The notes under the pieces: model-generated
Told to the model about the DNA's origin: nothing
The model's database searches: none
The model's input: the letters and a program-made list of their open reading frames with translations, nothing else
Made by a program: the position numbers and the translations under genes
Source: Dehalococcoidia bacterium
Lineage (GTDB): Bacteria > Chloroflexota > Dehalococcoidia > Tepidiformales > Tepidiformaceae
Direction of reading: 5' to 3'
Length of the DNA: 64,000 bases
Assembly: GCA_020850615.1 (NCBI GenBank)
Contig: JADZEI010000021.1
Coordinates: forward strand, 62,001-126,000
In this document: piece by piece, positions 51,613 through 60,696 of the stretch
Position numbering within the stretch: the first letter of the stretch is position 1
Layout: each line of letters begins with the position of its first letter

Positions 51613-52389
51613 ATGACCGTGATTGGGACCGTGGCGAGCACCTGGCGCTACCCGGTGAAGAGCATGCGCGGCGAGCAGGCGGACGAGATCTTCGCCGGGT
51701 ATGCGGGCGTGTATGGCGACCGGCTGTACGCATTCACGTCGCCCGGCGGGCCGGCGGTCTTCCCGTACCTCACGGGGCGCGAGAACGCGAAGATGCTGCT
51801 GCACACGCCGCGCTTCCGGGCCGGCGCCGCGAGCCTGGCGCCGCCGTTGGCCGCGCAGTCCATCGGCCTTGGGATGGGCCTCACGCCGTTGTACGGCAGC
51901 GGCGACGAACTGGCTATCGACGTCACCACGCCCGACGGCGAGGTGTTCGCGATCGATGACCCGGAGCTGGTCGAGCGGCTCGGTGGCGGCGCGCTCGAGC
52001 TGCTCCGCTCGGAGCGGCCGCTCACGGACTGCCGGCCGGTGACGCTCCTGTCGCTGCAATCCGTGGCCGCGATCGCCGAGGCGAGCGGCGTCGCGCCGGA
52101 CCCACGCCGCTACCGGGCCAACATCGTGGCCGACCTCGCCGGGTCGGCCGCCTTCGCCGAGGACGAGCTCCTTGGCCGGACGCTCCGGATCGGTGAACGG
52201 ACGACCATCACGCTCGTCGAGCGGGACCCGCGCTGCAAGATGATCACGCTGGACCCGGACACGGCGGAAGCGGTGCCGGCGGTGCTCGAATACGTCACAC
52301 GCGAGCGGGATTCGCGCGCGGGCGTGTACGCCGCGGTGCTCGCCGAGGGCGTGGTGCGGCCGGGGGATGCGATCGAGCTGCTCGACTGA
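51613..52389 (+). CDS. MOSC-domain protein
   Basis: The 258-aa protein has the N-terminal beta-barrel (VASTWRYPVKSMRGEQADEI and YGDRLYAFTSPGGPAVF) and the MOSC domain with the conserved Cys in RDPRCKMITLDPDT, which binds sulfur or the molybdenum cofactor. MOSC proteins carry sulfur to Mo enzymes or reduce N-hydroxylated compounds. No Mo-cofactor genes are nearby. ATG 51613 with GGAGGGATGACGA upstream. It converges with the lipoprotein gene. Confidence 0.9.
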   Translation: MTVIGTVASTWRYPVKSMRGEQADEIFAGYAGVYGDRLYAFTSPGGPAVFPYLTGRENAKMLLHTPRFRAGAASLAPPLAAQSIGLGMGLTPLYGSGDELAIDVTTPDGEVFAIDDPELVERLGGGALELLRSERPLTDCRPVTLLSLQSVAAIAEASGVAPDPRRYRANIVADLAGSAAFAEDELLGRTLRIGERTTITLVERDPRCKMITLDPDTAEAVPAVLEYVTRERDSRAGVYAAVLAEGVVRPGDAIELLD

Positions 52390-52425
52390 CGCCGCGCGAC
52401 GCCTGCACTGTGCGCAGACGCGAAA

Positions 52426-52455
52426 CGGGGCCCACGGCATGCGCCGCGGGCCCCG
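52426..52455. terminator. Bidirectional terminator between convergent genes
   Basis: CGGGGCCC and GGGCCCCG pair around a 14-base loop; the minus-strand transcript then reads TTTCGCG. It serves the MOSC gene and the beta-helix lipoprotein. Confidence 0.6.
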
Positions 52456-52477
52456 GGATTGTTGGCCGGGCGGGGAG

Positions 52478-54268
52478 CTACCGCATCATCCCGCCCGTGT
52501 TGGCGAGGGCCGTGCTGGCGGTCACGGTCGCCGTCTTCGTATCGCCGACGTACACGTCGTAGGTCTGGCCGTTCTCGAGGTCCGGCGTGGAGATGGCGAT
52601 GGCCTGGAAGGTCTTCGTCCCTTCGAAGCTGACCACTTCCTCGCCGCCGGTCGTCTTGATGGTGACGACGGTGCCGGCCTTCTGGGCCGAGGCGAGCCGG
52701 ACGAGCACGGAGGCCTGCGTGGAACCGGTGCCGGGCGCCTGGGCCATGCCGGCGCTGCCACCGGCGAGCAACACGCCGCCCGAGATGGCGAAGCTGCCAT
52801 CGTAGTCGAGGGCGCCGTTATCGCTGCCGGTCGGACCCTGGACGGTGACGGTGCCGCCGGTCATCGTGACCGAGCCGTTCGCGTCGATGCCGTCGCCCTG
52901 GGCCGAAATGAGGATGGTGCCGCCATTGATGGCGATGGAGCCGTTGCCGGGGGCGAAGCCGTCGCGGCCGGGGCGCGTGCCGGGTGCTTGCTGCGCACCG
53001 GAACCATCGACCCCGCCGGCGGCGTTCAGGCCGTCGTCGCTGGAGACGATGCTGATCTCGCCGTCGTTGATGACGATGGCGAGGCTCTCCAGGCCTTCGA
53101 ACGACTTCGTGGTCTCGATGACGCCGCCGTTCACGGTCAGCGTCGCGTCGGCGTGGACGGCGTCGTCGCCGGTCTCGATGGCGAGCTCGCCCGCGTTGAT
53201 GGTCACAGCACCGTTCGAGTGGACGGCGTCGTCCGCGGAGTTGACGGTGATGGTGCCGCCTTCGACCAGGACGCTGGCCGTGCCCTTGATGCCCTTGGCC
53301 GAGGCGTCCGCGGCGACGCTGGCAGAGCTGCCGCCCCCGGAGGTGATGGTGAGCGTGCCATCGCGGACGATGGCGTTGGTCTCGGCGTCGATGCCGTCGC
53401 CCCCCGCGGTGATAGTGGTCGAGCCATCGATGAGGTCGACGTAGCCGAGCGCGGCGTCCTCGGTATTGTCCGCCTTGAGCCCGTCGCCGCCGGCCCTGAC
53501 CGTGATCGTCCCGCCCTTCACGACGAGGTAGTCCTTGCCGCGGATGCCGTCATCCTTCGCGTCGACGGTGATGGTGCCGCTATCGATGACGAGGCCGTCC
53601 TTGCTGGCGATGGCGTCGTTGTAGTTGCCCTTCACGGTGAGTGCGCCGTTGCCGGTGATGGTCATGTCCGCGGCGCTGTAGAGCGCAGCGTTGGGTTCGT
53701 CCGTGTCCGCGTCGGGGAAGGTGTACTCCGAGCCGTCGGTGAGCGTGTTCTCGCTGCCATCGGCGAGGACGACGACGACCTTTTCGGCGTTCATGACGGC
53801 GATCGCGGCCTGGTCGTCGTTGGTGATCTCGACGCCGTCGAGGATGATCCGGACCACGTCCTCGTCTTCCGTGTCGACGACGAGCTGGCCGGTGAGCTGG
53901 CCGGAGAGGCGGTACGTCCCGGCGGCGGTCACCGTGACGGTCGAGCCGTCCACATCGACGGCGGCCGAGGACGAGGAGGCACTCGACCCGTTGAGCGTCA
54001 CCTCGACTTCGTCGGATTCGTCCCACTCGTAGTCCGCGGGGTCGTCGTGGGTGTCGCCGGTGGCGGTGGTGGCGACACTGGTCGTGGGCGCCGTGGCGGT
54101 CCCGCTCGACGACGTGCCGGAGCTGGTCGACGTCGCGGTCCGCGATGCTGTGGCCTGGGTGCCGATGGTGGTCGTGGTGGCCTCGTCGCCGCTGGATGAT
54201 GTGCAGGCGGTCGCGACGGTAGCCAGCAGGGCGGTGCCGGTGAGTGCAAGAGCGAGTGTCTTACGCAT
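52478..54268 (-). CDS. Lipoprotein with carbohydrate-binding beta-helix (DUF4353/Cthe_2159 type)
   Basis: The 596-aa protein starts with a lipoprotein signal (MRKTLALALTGTALLATVAT then AC) and a Thr/Ser linker, then a right-handed beta-helix: AGTYRLSGQLTGQLVVDTED, VRIILDGVEITNDDQAAIAV and many rungs with GDDG, e.g. ITAGGDGIDAETNAIVRDG and ISAQGDGIDANGS. The Cthe_2159-type domain binds polygalacturonate and calcium. The C-terminal 80 residues are a separate beta domain. ATG 54268 has AAGGAG upstream. It should be on the cell surface. Confidence 0.87.
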   Translation of the reverse strand: MRKTLALALTGTALLATVATACTSSSGDEATTTTIGTQATASRTATSTSSGTSSSGTATAPTTSVATTATGDTHDDPADYEWDESDEVEVTLNGSSASSSSAAVDVDGSTVTVTAAGTYRLSGQLTGQLVVDTEDEDVVRIILDGVEITNDDQAAIAVMNAEKVVVVLADGSENTLTDGSEYTFPDADTDEPNAALYSAADMTITGNGALTVKGNYNDAIASKDGLVIDSGTITVDAKDDGIRGKDYLVVKGGTITVRAGGDGLKADNTEDAALGYVDLIDGSTTITAGGDGIDAETNAIVRDGTLTITSGGGSSASVAADASAKGIKGTASVLVEGGTITVNSADDAVHSNGAVTINAGELAIETGDDAVHADATLTVNGGVIETTKSFEGLESLAIVINDGEISIVSSDDGLNAAGGVDGSGAQQAPGTRPGRDGFAPGNGSIAINGGTILISAQGDGIDANGSVTMTGGTVTVQGPTGSDNGALDYDGSFAISGGVLLAGGSAGMAQAPGTGSTQASVLVRLASAQKAGTVVTIKTTGGEEVVSFEGTKTFQAIAISTPDLENGQTYDVYVGDTKTATVTASTALANTGGMMR

Positions 54269-54313
54269 GGGGGTCTCCTTCGGGTTGAACACACCGTAGG
54301 AGCCGAGGGTGCG

Positions 54314-54344
54314 GTTTCTCTGAGAGTACGCTCAGATGTTTCTC
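54314..54344. promoter_or_regulatory. Operator-like repeats upstream of the beta-helix lipoprotein
   Basis: GTTTCTC occurs at 54314-54320 and 54338-54344 as direct repeats 24 bases apart, with CTGAG-AGTACG-CTCAG as an inverted repeat between. It is 46-76 bases upstream of the start. The spacing suits a response regulator that binds in tandem on one face of the helix. No regulator gene is beside it. Confidence 0.35.
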
Positions 54345-54370
54345 ATAATTGGGCTGCCGTCAGGCCGACC

Positions 54371-54856
54371 TTACCGGGGCTCGACCCCGTCGCCGGGCGC
54401 GTCGAGGGCGGCGCTCGCGTCGTACTGCATCGCCGTGAAGCTGAAGCGGGCGACGACCGCGCCGCCGGGCTCGCTGAACTCGACGTCCATGCGGATGAGC
54501 AGGCTGTAGCCGAAGCGGCCGCCGAGGCGCTCGGCGATGTGGCCGATGCGGCTGCGGACCTGGAGCGTCTCGCCCATGCGCAGGGGGCGGACGATGTCGA
54601 TCTCGTTCGAAACCTCGAGCTTGTCGGGCATGAGATCCGGCATGGGGAGCTCGTCGCCTTCCGGCTGGAGCGCGATGAGCACGTAACCGGGCACTTCCTC
54701 GCCCGGCGCGAACGTGGGCGTGGCGATCTCGCCGAAGACGGCGCGCATGGAGCGGCGGACGGCCGCTGGGGTGATGGTCACGGCGACCGGCTCGTTGCCC
54801 GTGCCGATGAGGGCGCGGATCTCCGGCGTGAGGAGCGACGCTTCGGGCATGCTCAT
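54371..54856 (-). CDS. MaoC-like/hot-dog dehydratase, second subunit
   Basis: The 161-aa hot-dog protein has GNEPVAVTITPAAVRRSMRA, GYVLIALQPEG and LEVSNEIDIVRPLRMGETLQ, the lines of the FAS1-type dehydratase domain, one half of the split MaoC enzyme. Its start overlaps the stop of the next gene upstream by four bases (ATGA). It probably pairs with that protein as a HadAB-like hydratase for acyl-CoA or acyl-ACP. Confidence 0.8.
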   Translation of the reverse strand: MSMPEASLLTPEIRALIGTGNEPVAVTITPAAVRRSMRAVFGEIATPTFAPGEEVPGYVLIALQPEGDELPMPDLMPDKLEVSNEIDIVRPLRMGETLQVRSRIGHIAERLGGRFGYSLLIRMDVEFSEPGGAVVARFSFTAMQYDASAALDAPGDGVEPR

Positions 54857-55281
54857 CGCAGTTGCACCGTGCCGAAGCCGTTGACCGTGGGCTGGCCTTC
54901 GCTGCCGACCACCACGATTTCGATGTCGACCAGGCGCTGGCCGCCCTCCTCGCCTATGCGCGCGACGGTGCCGGCAATCGACATCGGGCGGCCGGTGAGG
55001 TCCGGGCGCCGGTGCGTGGTGCGGACGTGGCGGACAAACCCGGCCCCGCCGAGCCAGGTATCGAGCGCGCGATAGAGGAGCCACGTCTTGAGCTGGCCCG
55101 GGACGATGGGGCCTGGCATGCCGGCGGCGTGGGCCGCTTCCGCATCATAGAAGATGTTCGTGAGCCCCCCGGTGAGGCCGCAGTAGCGGATGACGAGGTC
55201 CATCCCCGGGGTGATATCGAGCACGGGGAGGGCGTCGCCCTCTTCGAGCGCTGCGATCTGACCTGCGCTCAAGCGTCCCAT
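54853..55281 (-). CDS. MaoC-like dehydratase, first subunit
   Basis: The 142-aa hot-dog protein has LPVLDITPGMDLVIRYCGLT, NIFYDAEAAHAAGMPGPIVP and VRHVRTTHRRPDLTGRPMSI. The catalytic segment D-A-E-A-A-H-A-A-G replaces the classic D-x-x-x-x-x-x-F of MaoC, so the active site may use the His. It is coupled to the second subunit. GGGAGG lies upstream of ATG 55281. The role may be in hydration of enoyl-CoA; no acyl-CoA gene partner is identified. Confidence 0.8.
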   Translation of the reverse strand: MGRLSAGQIAALEEGDALPVLDITPGMDLVIRYCGLTGGLTNIFYDAEAAHAAGMPGPIVPGQLKTWLLYRALDTWLGGAGFVRHVRTTHRRPDLTGRPMSIAGTVARIGEEGGQRLVDIEIVVVGSEGQPTVNGFGTVQLR

Positions 55282-55472
55282 GCTGCCTCCCCTCCCCACC
55301 ACATCATCGTGGACAGTCTTCCATTCGGCGGCGTTCCAGTCACCGGCGGCGGCAGGCCCGGCCGCGCCACGTTTCGTGTACGAACGGGAGCGAGGCCGTC
55401 ACCCGCGGCGTCACTCGTGCCATAGTCCGGGTGAGCCGCCGGGCGAACCGGCGCAAGGCAGGGAGCAACGTG

Positions 55473-55850
55473 ATGGACAGGGCGCGTATCGGTCGGGATG
55501 GGTTTCTCAGTCACCAGGGCATGGACGACGACGATGCGGTGCTCGATGCCGGCGGGCCGATCCTGGGCGAGGACGTGAGGGGAGGCGCGGAGGCCTCGGT
55601 GTGGGACGACACGGACATCGTGCACGTGGTGCGGGAGGCGCGCGATAGCCGCTCGATCGGCTTCGAGTCCGTTGCCGCCGGCGACGTGAATGGCGACGGG
55701 GCGGCGACGCTGCTGGACTTCGAGGACCAGGCGCCGCCGGCGGGGTTCACGGAGTACGGCGCGGGCATCGGCGACGTGTTCGGCCAGGCCGCGGGCGGGG
55801 GCCACGACGGCCTCGGGGATGCGCTGCGGGACCTGGAGATCGACATCTAA
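55473..55850 (+). CDS. Acidic hypothetical protein
   Basis: The 125-aa protein is rich in Asp/Gly ([40 protein letters not shown]). The segment [12 protein letters not shown] fits a single dockerin/EF-hand-type Ca site. It has no signal peptide or helix. GGAG lies eight bases upstream and the third codon positions are strongly G/C, as in real genes of this genome. No family is recognised. Confidence 0.55.
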   Translation: MDRARIGRDGFLSHQGMDDDDAVLDAGGPILGEDVRGGAEASVWDDTDIVHVVREARDSRSIGFESVAAGDVNGDGAATLLDFEDQAPPAGFTEYGAGIGDVFGQAAGGGHDGLGDALRDLEIDI

Positions 55851-55867
55851 CCTGGGGCGTGGCCCGG

Positions 55868-57049
55868 CTACGGCGTCACGCCCATCAGCCACTTGCCCGC
55901 GGCTTCGTTGACGCGGTCCGGGTGGGAGATGATGTGGACGCTCATGGCCTGGTAGTCGCGCCAGCGGCGTTCGAAGTCGCCGGATTCGCGCAGGCCGTTG
56001 CCGCCAAGCACGCGCACGAGGAGCTGCATCGCCTGGCCGCTGAGCTCGAGCGAGGCGGAGGCGAGGCCGACCTGGCGGTGGTAGTCCGCCTCCCGCGGGG
56101 GCGTGCCGGCGGCGATGCGGGCGTCCGTCTCGGCGGCGCCGGCCATCCAGGCGGCCCGGGCAGCAGCGGCCAGCGCGACCGCCGCGCCGAGGTGGAGCTG
56201 CACGGCCGGGCGCTGGTTCATCGGCACGCCGAAGATGGCCTTCCGGGTCGCGGCCTGGGTGACCGCGTCGTCGAGCGCGGCGCGGAGGTTGCCGGTGGCC
56301 TGCGCAGCCAGCCAGAGCGACGACAGCCCGACCCAGTCCTCCCGGTAGCGGTGGTCCGCGACGGGCCAGGCGGCCTCGCGGGCGCGGGCGCCGTAGTCCG
56401 GGTAGAAGCGGCGGGCGAGGGCGGCGGGAGTGCGCACGCCGCGGAGGAGCACGTCGTCGGTGGCGGAGGCGCGGACGGACATGCCATCCCAGGTTGGCTG
56501 GATGTCGATACCTGGCGCGTCGAGCCGGGCAATGGTGTGGCTCACGACGGTGCCTTCGCCCTCGCCGCCATCGTGGGTGAACATGACGAGCGCCCACTCG
56601 CCGTAGCGGGCCCCGCTCGCGAAGGTGATCTTCCCGTCGAGCACGTAGTCATCGCCGTCCAGGACGCCAGTGACGGCGGTGCCGGCGCCGTTCGGATAGG
56701 TCACCCATTCGTGCGCCGCGACGATGCGGGGGAGCTCCGGCGCGGTGCCGAAGAGCGTGCCGTAGTGGTGGAACACGCACATATGGTTCCACATGCACCA
56801 GGCCGTGGAGGCGCAGGCGCCGGCGATGGCCTCGAGCTCCTCCCCGACGGCGAGCACGCTCCCTTCGACGCCGCCGAGCGCCCGGGCCGCGGTCAGCCGG
56901 ATGAGGTCGCTCGCCTTGATCTCCGCGATCACCGCCGGGGCGACGGAACGCGTGCGGTCGGCTTCGACAGCCTGCGCGGCCATGAGCGGCAGGAGCGGCC
57001 CCGAGACCAGGTCCGGGCGCTGCGGGAGGTAATCGGCGAGGGTCTGCAC
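55868..57049 (-). CDS. Acyl-CoA dehydrogenase-like flavoprotein (monooxygenase type)
   Basis: The 393-aa protein has the N-terminal helical part ([40 protein letters not shown]), [20 protein letters not shown], the beta domain ([20 protein letters not shown]) and the C-terminal helices. The closest layout is the HsaA/DszC type of two-component flavin monooxygenase, because a base Glu of classic dehydrogenases is not visible. Reduced flavin would come from a partner reductase. GTG start at 57049. It is convergent with the 125-aa gene. Confidence 0.8.
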   Translation of the reverse strand: MQTLADYLPQRPDLVSGPLLPLMAAQAVEADRTRSVAPAVIAEIKASDLIRLTAARALGGVEGSVLAVGEELEAIAGACASTAWCMWNHMCVFHHYGTLFGTAPELPRIVAAHEWVTYPNGAGTAVTGVLDGDDYVLDGKITFASGARYGEWALVMFTHDGGEGEGTVVSHTIARLDAPGIDIQPTWDGMSVRASATDDVLLRGVRTPAALARRFYPDYGARAREAAWPVADHRYREDWVGLSSLWLAAQATGNLRAALDDAVTQAATRKAIFGVPMNQRPAVQLHLGAAVALAAAARAAWMAGAAETDARIAAGTPPREADYHRQVGLASASLELSGQAMQLLVRVLGGNGLRESGDFERRWRDYQAMSVHIISHPDRVNEAAGKWLMGVTP

Positions 57050-57247
57050 GGGGTGCGGAGTATACCGGCGCCGTGGGCAAACGCCATACGGATGTGCCGT
57101 GTGTCAACGCCGTATCGGGCCACGCGCGGGGAGCTCCCGGGGGCGGGGGGGTCACGTGCCGGTGGTACTATCGAACGCGGAACCAGGCGGCCGCGCGGGA
57201 CAGGCGCCCATGCCGGCATTCCGCCATCACAACGTGGAGCAAGCAAA

Positions 57248-58408
57248 GTGCGTGTCGGCATCCTGACCGGCGGCGGCGACGTCCCCGGCCTGAACCCCTG
57301 CATCAAGGCCTTCGTCAACGGCGCGGAAGAGCGCGGCTGGGAGGTCTACGGCATTCGCCGTGGGTGGGCGGGCCTGCTGCATTACAACGTCGACGGCTCG
57401 CTCGAGGAGAACGACGAGTGGTTCGACGTGCTCGACCGGAACGCGGTGCGGACGATCGACCGGTACGGCGGCACGCACCTGCACACCTCGCGCACGAACC
57501 CGCAGAAGGTGCGCTCCAGCGACCTGCCGGACTTCCTGCGCGACCGCTACCCGTTCGAAGAGGGCCAGAAGACGGTCGATTGCACCCCCTACGTGCTGAC
57601 GGTCATCGAGAAGCTCGGCCTGGACGCAATCGTGGCCATCGGCGGCGACGACACGCTTTCGTACGCGGTGCGGCTGCATCGGGAGAACGTGAACGTCATC
57701 GCGGTCCCGAAGACGATGGACAACGACGTCTACGGGACGGACTACTGCATCGGCTTCAGCACGGCGGTCACCCGGAGCGTGGACCTGATCAACTCGCTGC
57801 GGACGCCCACGGGCAGCCACGAGCGGATCGCGGTGGTCGAGCTCTTCGGGCGGAACAGCGGCGAAACGTCGCTCGTCTCGGCCTACCTTGCGGACGTGGA
57901 CCGGGCGCTGATCAGCGAGGTGCCGTTCGACATCGAGCGGCTGGCGGCGATGGTGACCGAGGACCGGCGCCGGAACCCGAGCAACTACGCGATCATCACC
58001 GTCTCGGAAGGGGCGACGATGATCGGCGGGCAGGTGGTGGAGTACGGGCAGGAAGACGCCTACGGCCACAAGAAGCTCGGCGGCATCGGCAGCATCGTGG
58101 GCGACGCGCTCAAGCGGATCACGGGCGTCGACATCGTGAACCAGCAGCTCGGCTACCTCATGCGTGCGGGCGCGCCGGACTCGCTCGACCGGATGGTCGC
58201 GACCTCGTACGGGCGCCTGGCGGTGGGGCTCATGGAGGAGAACCACTTCGGGCGGATGGTGGCGCTCCAGAGCGGCGTCTACACGACCGTGCCGATCGAG
58301 ACATCGAGCCTGGGCACGAAGCGCGTGGACGTGGCCGAGCTGTACGACCCGCGCGAGTACCGGCCGAAGGTGGGCCACCTGATGGGCAAGCCGATGTTCC
58401 TGTACTAG
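57248..58408 (+). CDS. pfp: 6-phosphofructokinase, pyrophosphate type
   Basis: The enzyme phosphorylates fructose 6-phosphate or works in reverse. The 386-aa protein starts [20 protein letters not shown]; the donor site reads [11 protein letters not shown] and VPKTMDND, where GGDD and PKT (not GGDG and PGT) are the marks of PPi-using enzymes. [19 protein letters not shown] and [15 protein letters not shown] complete the sugar-phosphate site. GTG start with GGAG upstream. It lies five bases before the convergent ligase. The PPi assignment is inference from two residues. Confidence 0.88.
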   Translation: MRVGILTGGGDVPGLNPCIKAFVNGAEERGWEVYGIRRGWAGLLHYNVDGSLEENDEWFDVLDRNAVRTIDRYGGTHLHTSRTNPQKVRSSDLPDFLRDRYPFEEGQKTVDCTPYVLTVIEKLGLDAIVAIGGDDTLSYAVRLHRENVNVIAVPKTMDNDVYGTDYCIGFSTAVTRSVDLINSLRTPTGSHERIAVVELFGRNSGETSLVSAYLADVDRALISEVPFDIERLAAMVTEDRRRNPSNYAIITVSEGATMIGGQVVEYGQEDAYGHKKLGGIGSIVGDALKRITGVDIVNQQLGYLMRAGAPDSLDRMVATSYGRLAVGLMEENHFGRMVALQSGVYTTVPIETSSLGTKRVDVAELYDPREYRPKVGHLMGKPMFLY

Positions 58409-58413
58409 CAGGG

Positions 58414-59982
58414 TCAGTCTGCGTCGCTGTCGGCGGTGGTGGCTGCCGGCTCGCGCTTCATCAGGTCGAGCGGGAGGTCGCGCTTGAGGATCTTGCCGGT
58501 GGAGGTGCGCGGCAGCTCTTCGAGGGCGACGATGCGGCGCGGCACCTTGTACCCGGCGAGTTGTTCGCGGCAGTAGGCGCGCAGGCGCGATTCCTCGAGG
58601 TCCGCGCCCTCCTGGAGCTCCACGAAGGCGACGGGCACTTCGCCGCGGGCGCCGTGGGCCATGCCGATGACGGCGGCGTCCTTCACGCTCGCGTGGCGGT
58701 TCAGCACATCCTCGATCTCCCGCGGGAAGACGTTTTCGCCGCCGACGATGATGAGGTCGCTGAGGCGGCCGGTTATGTAGAGGCGACCGGCCACGTCGAG
58801 CTTCCCCAGATCGCCGGTGTGGAAGAAGCCGCGGGCGTCGAAGACTGCGGCGGTGGACTCCGGCAGGTTGTGGTAGCCGCGCATGAGGTTCGGGCCGCGC
58901 ACGCAGATCTCGCCCTCCTCGCCGGGCGGGAGCTCGCCGCCCGCGGGGTCGAGGATGACCTGCTCGACGAGCGGGATGGCGCGGCCGACGGAGTGCAGGC
59001 CGGTGTCCTCCGGTCGGGCCCAGTTCGTCACGGCGGAGGTCTCGGTGAGCCCGTAGCCTTCGTTGATGGTGATCCCGAAGCGGGATTCGACGGACTCGCG
59101 GACGGCCGGCGCGAGCGGTTCGCCGCCGCAGATGAGCAGCCGCAGCGATGTGAAGTCGGCCTTCGTGGCGGTCTTGTCGGCGAGGAGCGCCTTGTACATG
59201 GCCGGGATGCCGACGAAGCCCGTGGGCCGGTGGCGTCGCATGAGCTCGACGATCTTCGATGGCACGAACCGGGCGGTGTAGACGACCTTCGCGCCGGTCG
59301 TGAGCGGCAGGAGCGTAAGCACGCTCAGCCCGAAGCTGTGGAACTGCGGCAGGACGCCGAGGAACACGTCCCGCGGGGTGACTTCGCCCCACTGGCGGCA
59401 CTGCCAGGCGACCGCGCCGAGGTTGCGGTGGGTGAGCTCGACACCCTTCGGCCTGCCCGACGTCCCGGAGGTGTAGATCAGCGCCGCGACCTCGTTGGGG
59501 TCTGGCGTGACCGGGCGGCGGAAGCGGGGCAGCTTCGGGAACGTCACTTCCTCGAGGAAGAGCGGCTGGACGCCGGGCGGCAGGTCACCGAACTGCTTCA
59601 GCATCTGGCGGGCGGTGATCACCAGGTCCAGCCCGGCGTCGGCGATGACGTAGTCGCGTTCCTGCTGCTTGAGCAGGTAGTTCACGGGCACTGCGGTGCG
59701 GCCGGTGAACCAGGTGGCCAGCAGCCCGAGCGGGAACATTCCGGAGGTCGGCAACATGAGCCCGACGCGGGGCTGCTTCGTGAGCCGCTCGATCTCCCCG
59801 GCGAGGTGGACGGCGCCGGCGTAGAGATGGATGCCGCGATAGGCGCGGTAGTCATCGACCACGACCGTGCGCCAGGGCCGCGTCAGCAGCTTCCGCACGA
59901 GCGGGCGGAAGGCGTCCGGAGGCAGGTCGCGGGCGTCCCACTGCCTGTTCGCGACACCGTTGGCGGGCTGACCACCGAGCAT
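58414..59982 (-). CDS. AMP-dependent acyl-CoA ligase
   Basis: The 522-aa ANL-superfamily enzyme has the AMP-binding loop LIYTSGTSGRPKGVELTHRN, NEGYGLTETSAV, the hinge RLSDLIIVGGENVFPREIED and the lysine motif RTSTGKILKRDL. It makes an acyl-AMP and then acyl-CoA, probably from a medium or long fatty acid. The first 30 residues are poorly conserved. ATG 59982 with GGAGG upstream. It is downstream of the stress protein on the same strand. Confidence 0.9.
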   Translation of the reverse strand: MLGGQPANGVANRQWDARDLPPDAFRPLVRKLLTRPWRTVVVDDYRAYRGIHLYAGAVHLAGEIERLTKQPRVGLMLPTSGMFPLGLLATWFTGRTAVPVNYLLKQQERDYVIADAGLDLVITARQMLKQFGDLPPGVQPLFLEEVTFPKLPRFRRPVTPDPNEVAALIYTSGTSGRPKGVELTHRNLGAVAWQCRQWGEVTPRDVFLGVLPQFHSFGLSVLTLLPLTTGAKVVYTARFVPSKIVELMRRHRPTGFVGIPAMYKALLADKTATKADFTSLRLLICGGEPLAPAVRESVESRFGITINEGYGLTETSAVTNWARPEDTGLHSVGRAIPLVEQVILDPAGGELPPGEEGEICVRGPNLMRGYHNLPESTAAVFDARGFFHTGDLGKLDVAGRLYITGRLSDLIIVGGENVFPREIEDVLNRHASVKDAAVIGMAHGARGEVPVAFVELQEGADLEESRLRAYCREQLAGYKVPRRIVALEELPRTSTGKILKRDLPLDLMKREPAATTADSDAD

Positions 59983-60034
59983 GGTGCGGCCTCCTTGCGT
60001 GCGCCGGAATCATGCGCGACGCGCGGGGGGCTGG

Positions 60035-60556
60035 CTAGCCCACGTGGACGCCGTTCCCCACGACCAGCACCGGCACTGGCGAGCGCTTCACCACGTCGGC
60101 GGTGGTGCTGCCCATGAGCGCCTGGCCCAGGCCCGAGCGGCCGTGCGTGCTCATCACGATGAGGGCGGCGCCCACGTCCTTCGCGACGCGGACGATTGCG
60201 GCCGCGGGGTCGTCGTCCCATTCGACGCGAACTTCCGCTGCGATGCCGGGAAGGTTGAGGGCGGCGAGCTCGGCGAGCAGCTCTTTGGCATCGACGCGCG
60301 CCGATTCCATGGCAGCGCCGCGGTCCTCGACGACGCGCGGCGGCGGTGTCACGGGCGCGCCGCGGCCGCGGGCGAACTCGGCAAGGTGGCCGGTGTCCGG
60401 GCCGATTTCTCGGTTCGAGATGGTGCCGTGCAGGTGGCCCGGGTCGAGGATGCCGGCGACCGTGACCTCGGCGCCCCATTCGCGGACGAGCGGCGCGGCG
60501 GCGAGGAGGGCCCTGCGGGAGACCTCGCTGCCATCGCAGGTTATGACGATGCGCAT
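60035..60556 (-). CDS. Universal stress protein
   Basis: The 173-aa UspA-fold protein starts MRIVITCDGSEVSRRALLAA (Asp in the nucleotide strand) and ends with the ATP-binding pattern MSTHGRSGLGQALMGSTTAD followed by SPVPVLVVG, the G-x2-G-x9-G-S/T loop. It therefore probably binds ATP. It is located 52 bases before the ligase gene. The ATG at 60556 is chosen because the upstream frame reads poorly. Confidence 0.9.
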   Translation of the reverse strand: MRIVITCDGSEVSRRALLAAAPLVREWGAEVTVAGILDPGHLHGTISNREIGPDTGHLAEFARGRGAPVTPPPRVVEDRGAAMESARVDAKELLAELAALNLPGIAAEVRVEWDDDPAAAIVRVAKDVGAALIVMSTHGRSGLGQALMGSTTADVVKRSPVPVLVVGNGVHVG

Positions 60557-60696
60557 GTTGATAGCCCCTGATCTGTGCTCACCCCAGCATGCGGCCCGGC
60601 AGCGGGCGCGGTGACCGCCGATCGGGCGGGATTCGCGGGCCGTGCGCCCCCGGCGGGCGCGCCGTAGGATCCCGCCTGCCACCAAGGAGGCCGCGC

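Noticed and set aside
55511-55846. A minus-strand frame opposite the 125-aa acidic protein
   Set aside because: It is a Ser/Pro/Arg-rich shadow with no ribosome site, whereas the plus-strand frame has a ribosome site and proper codon bias.
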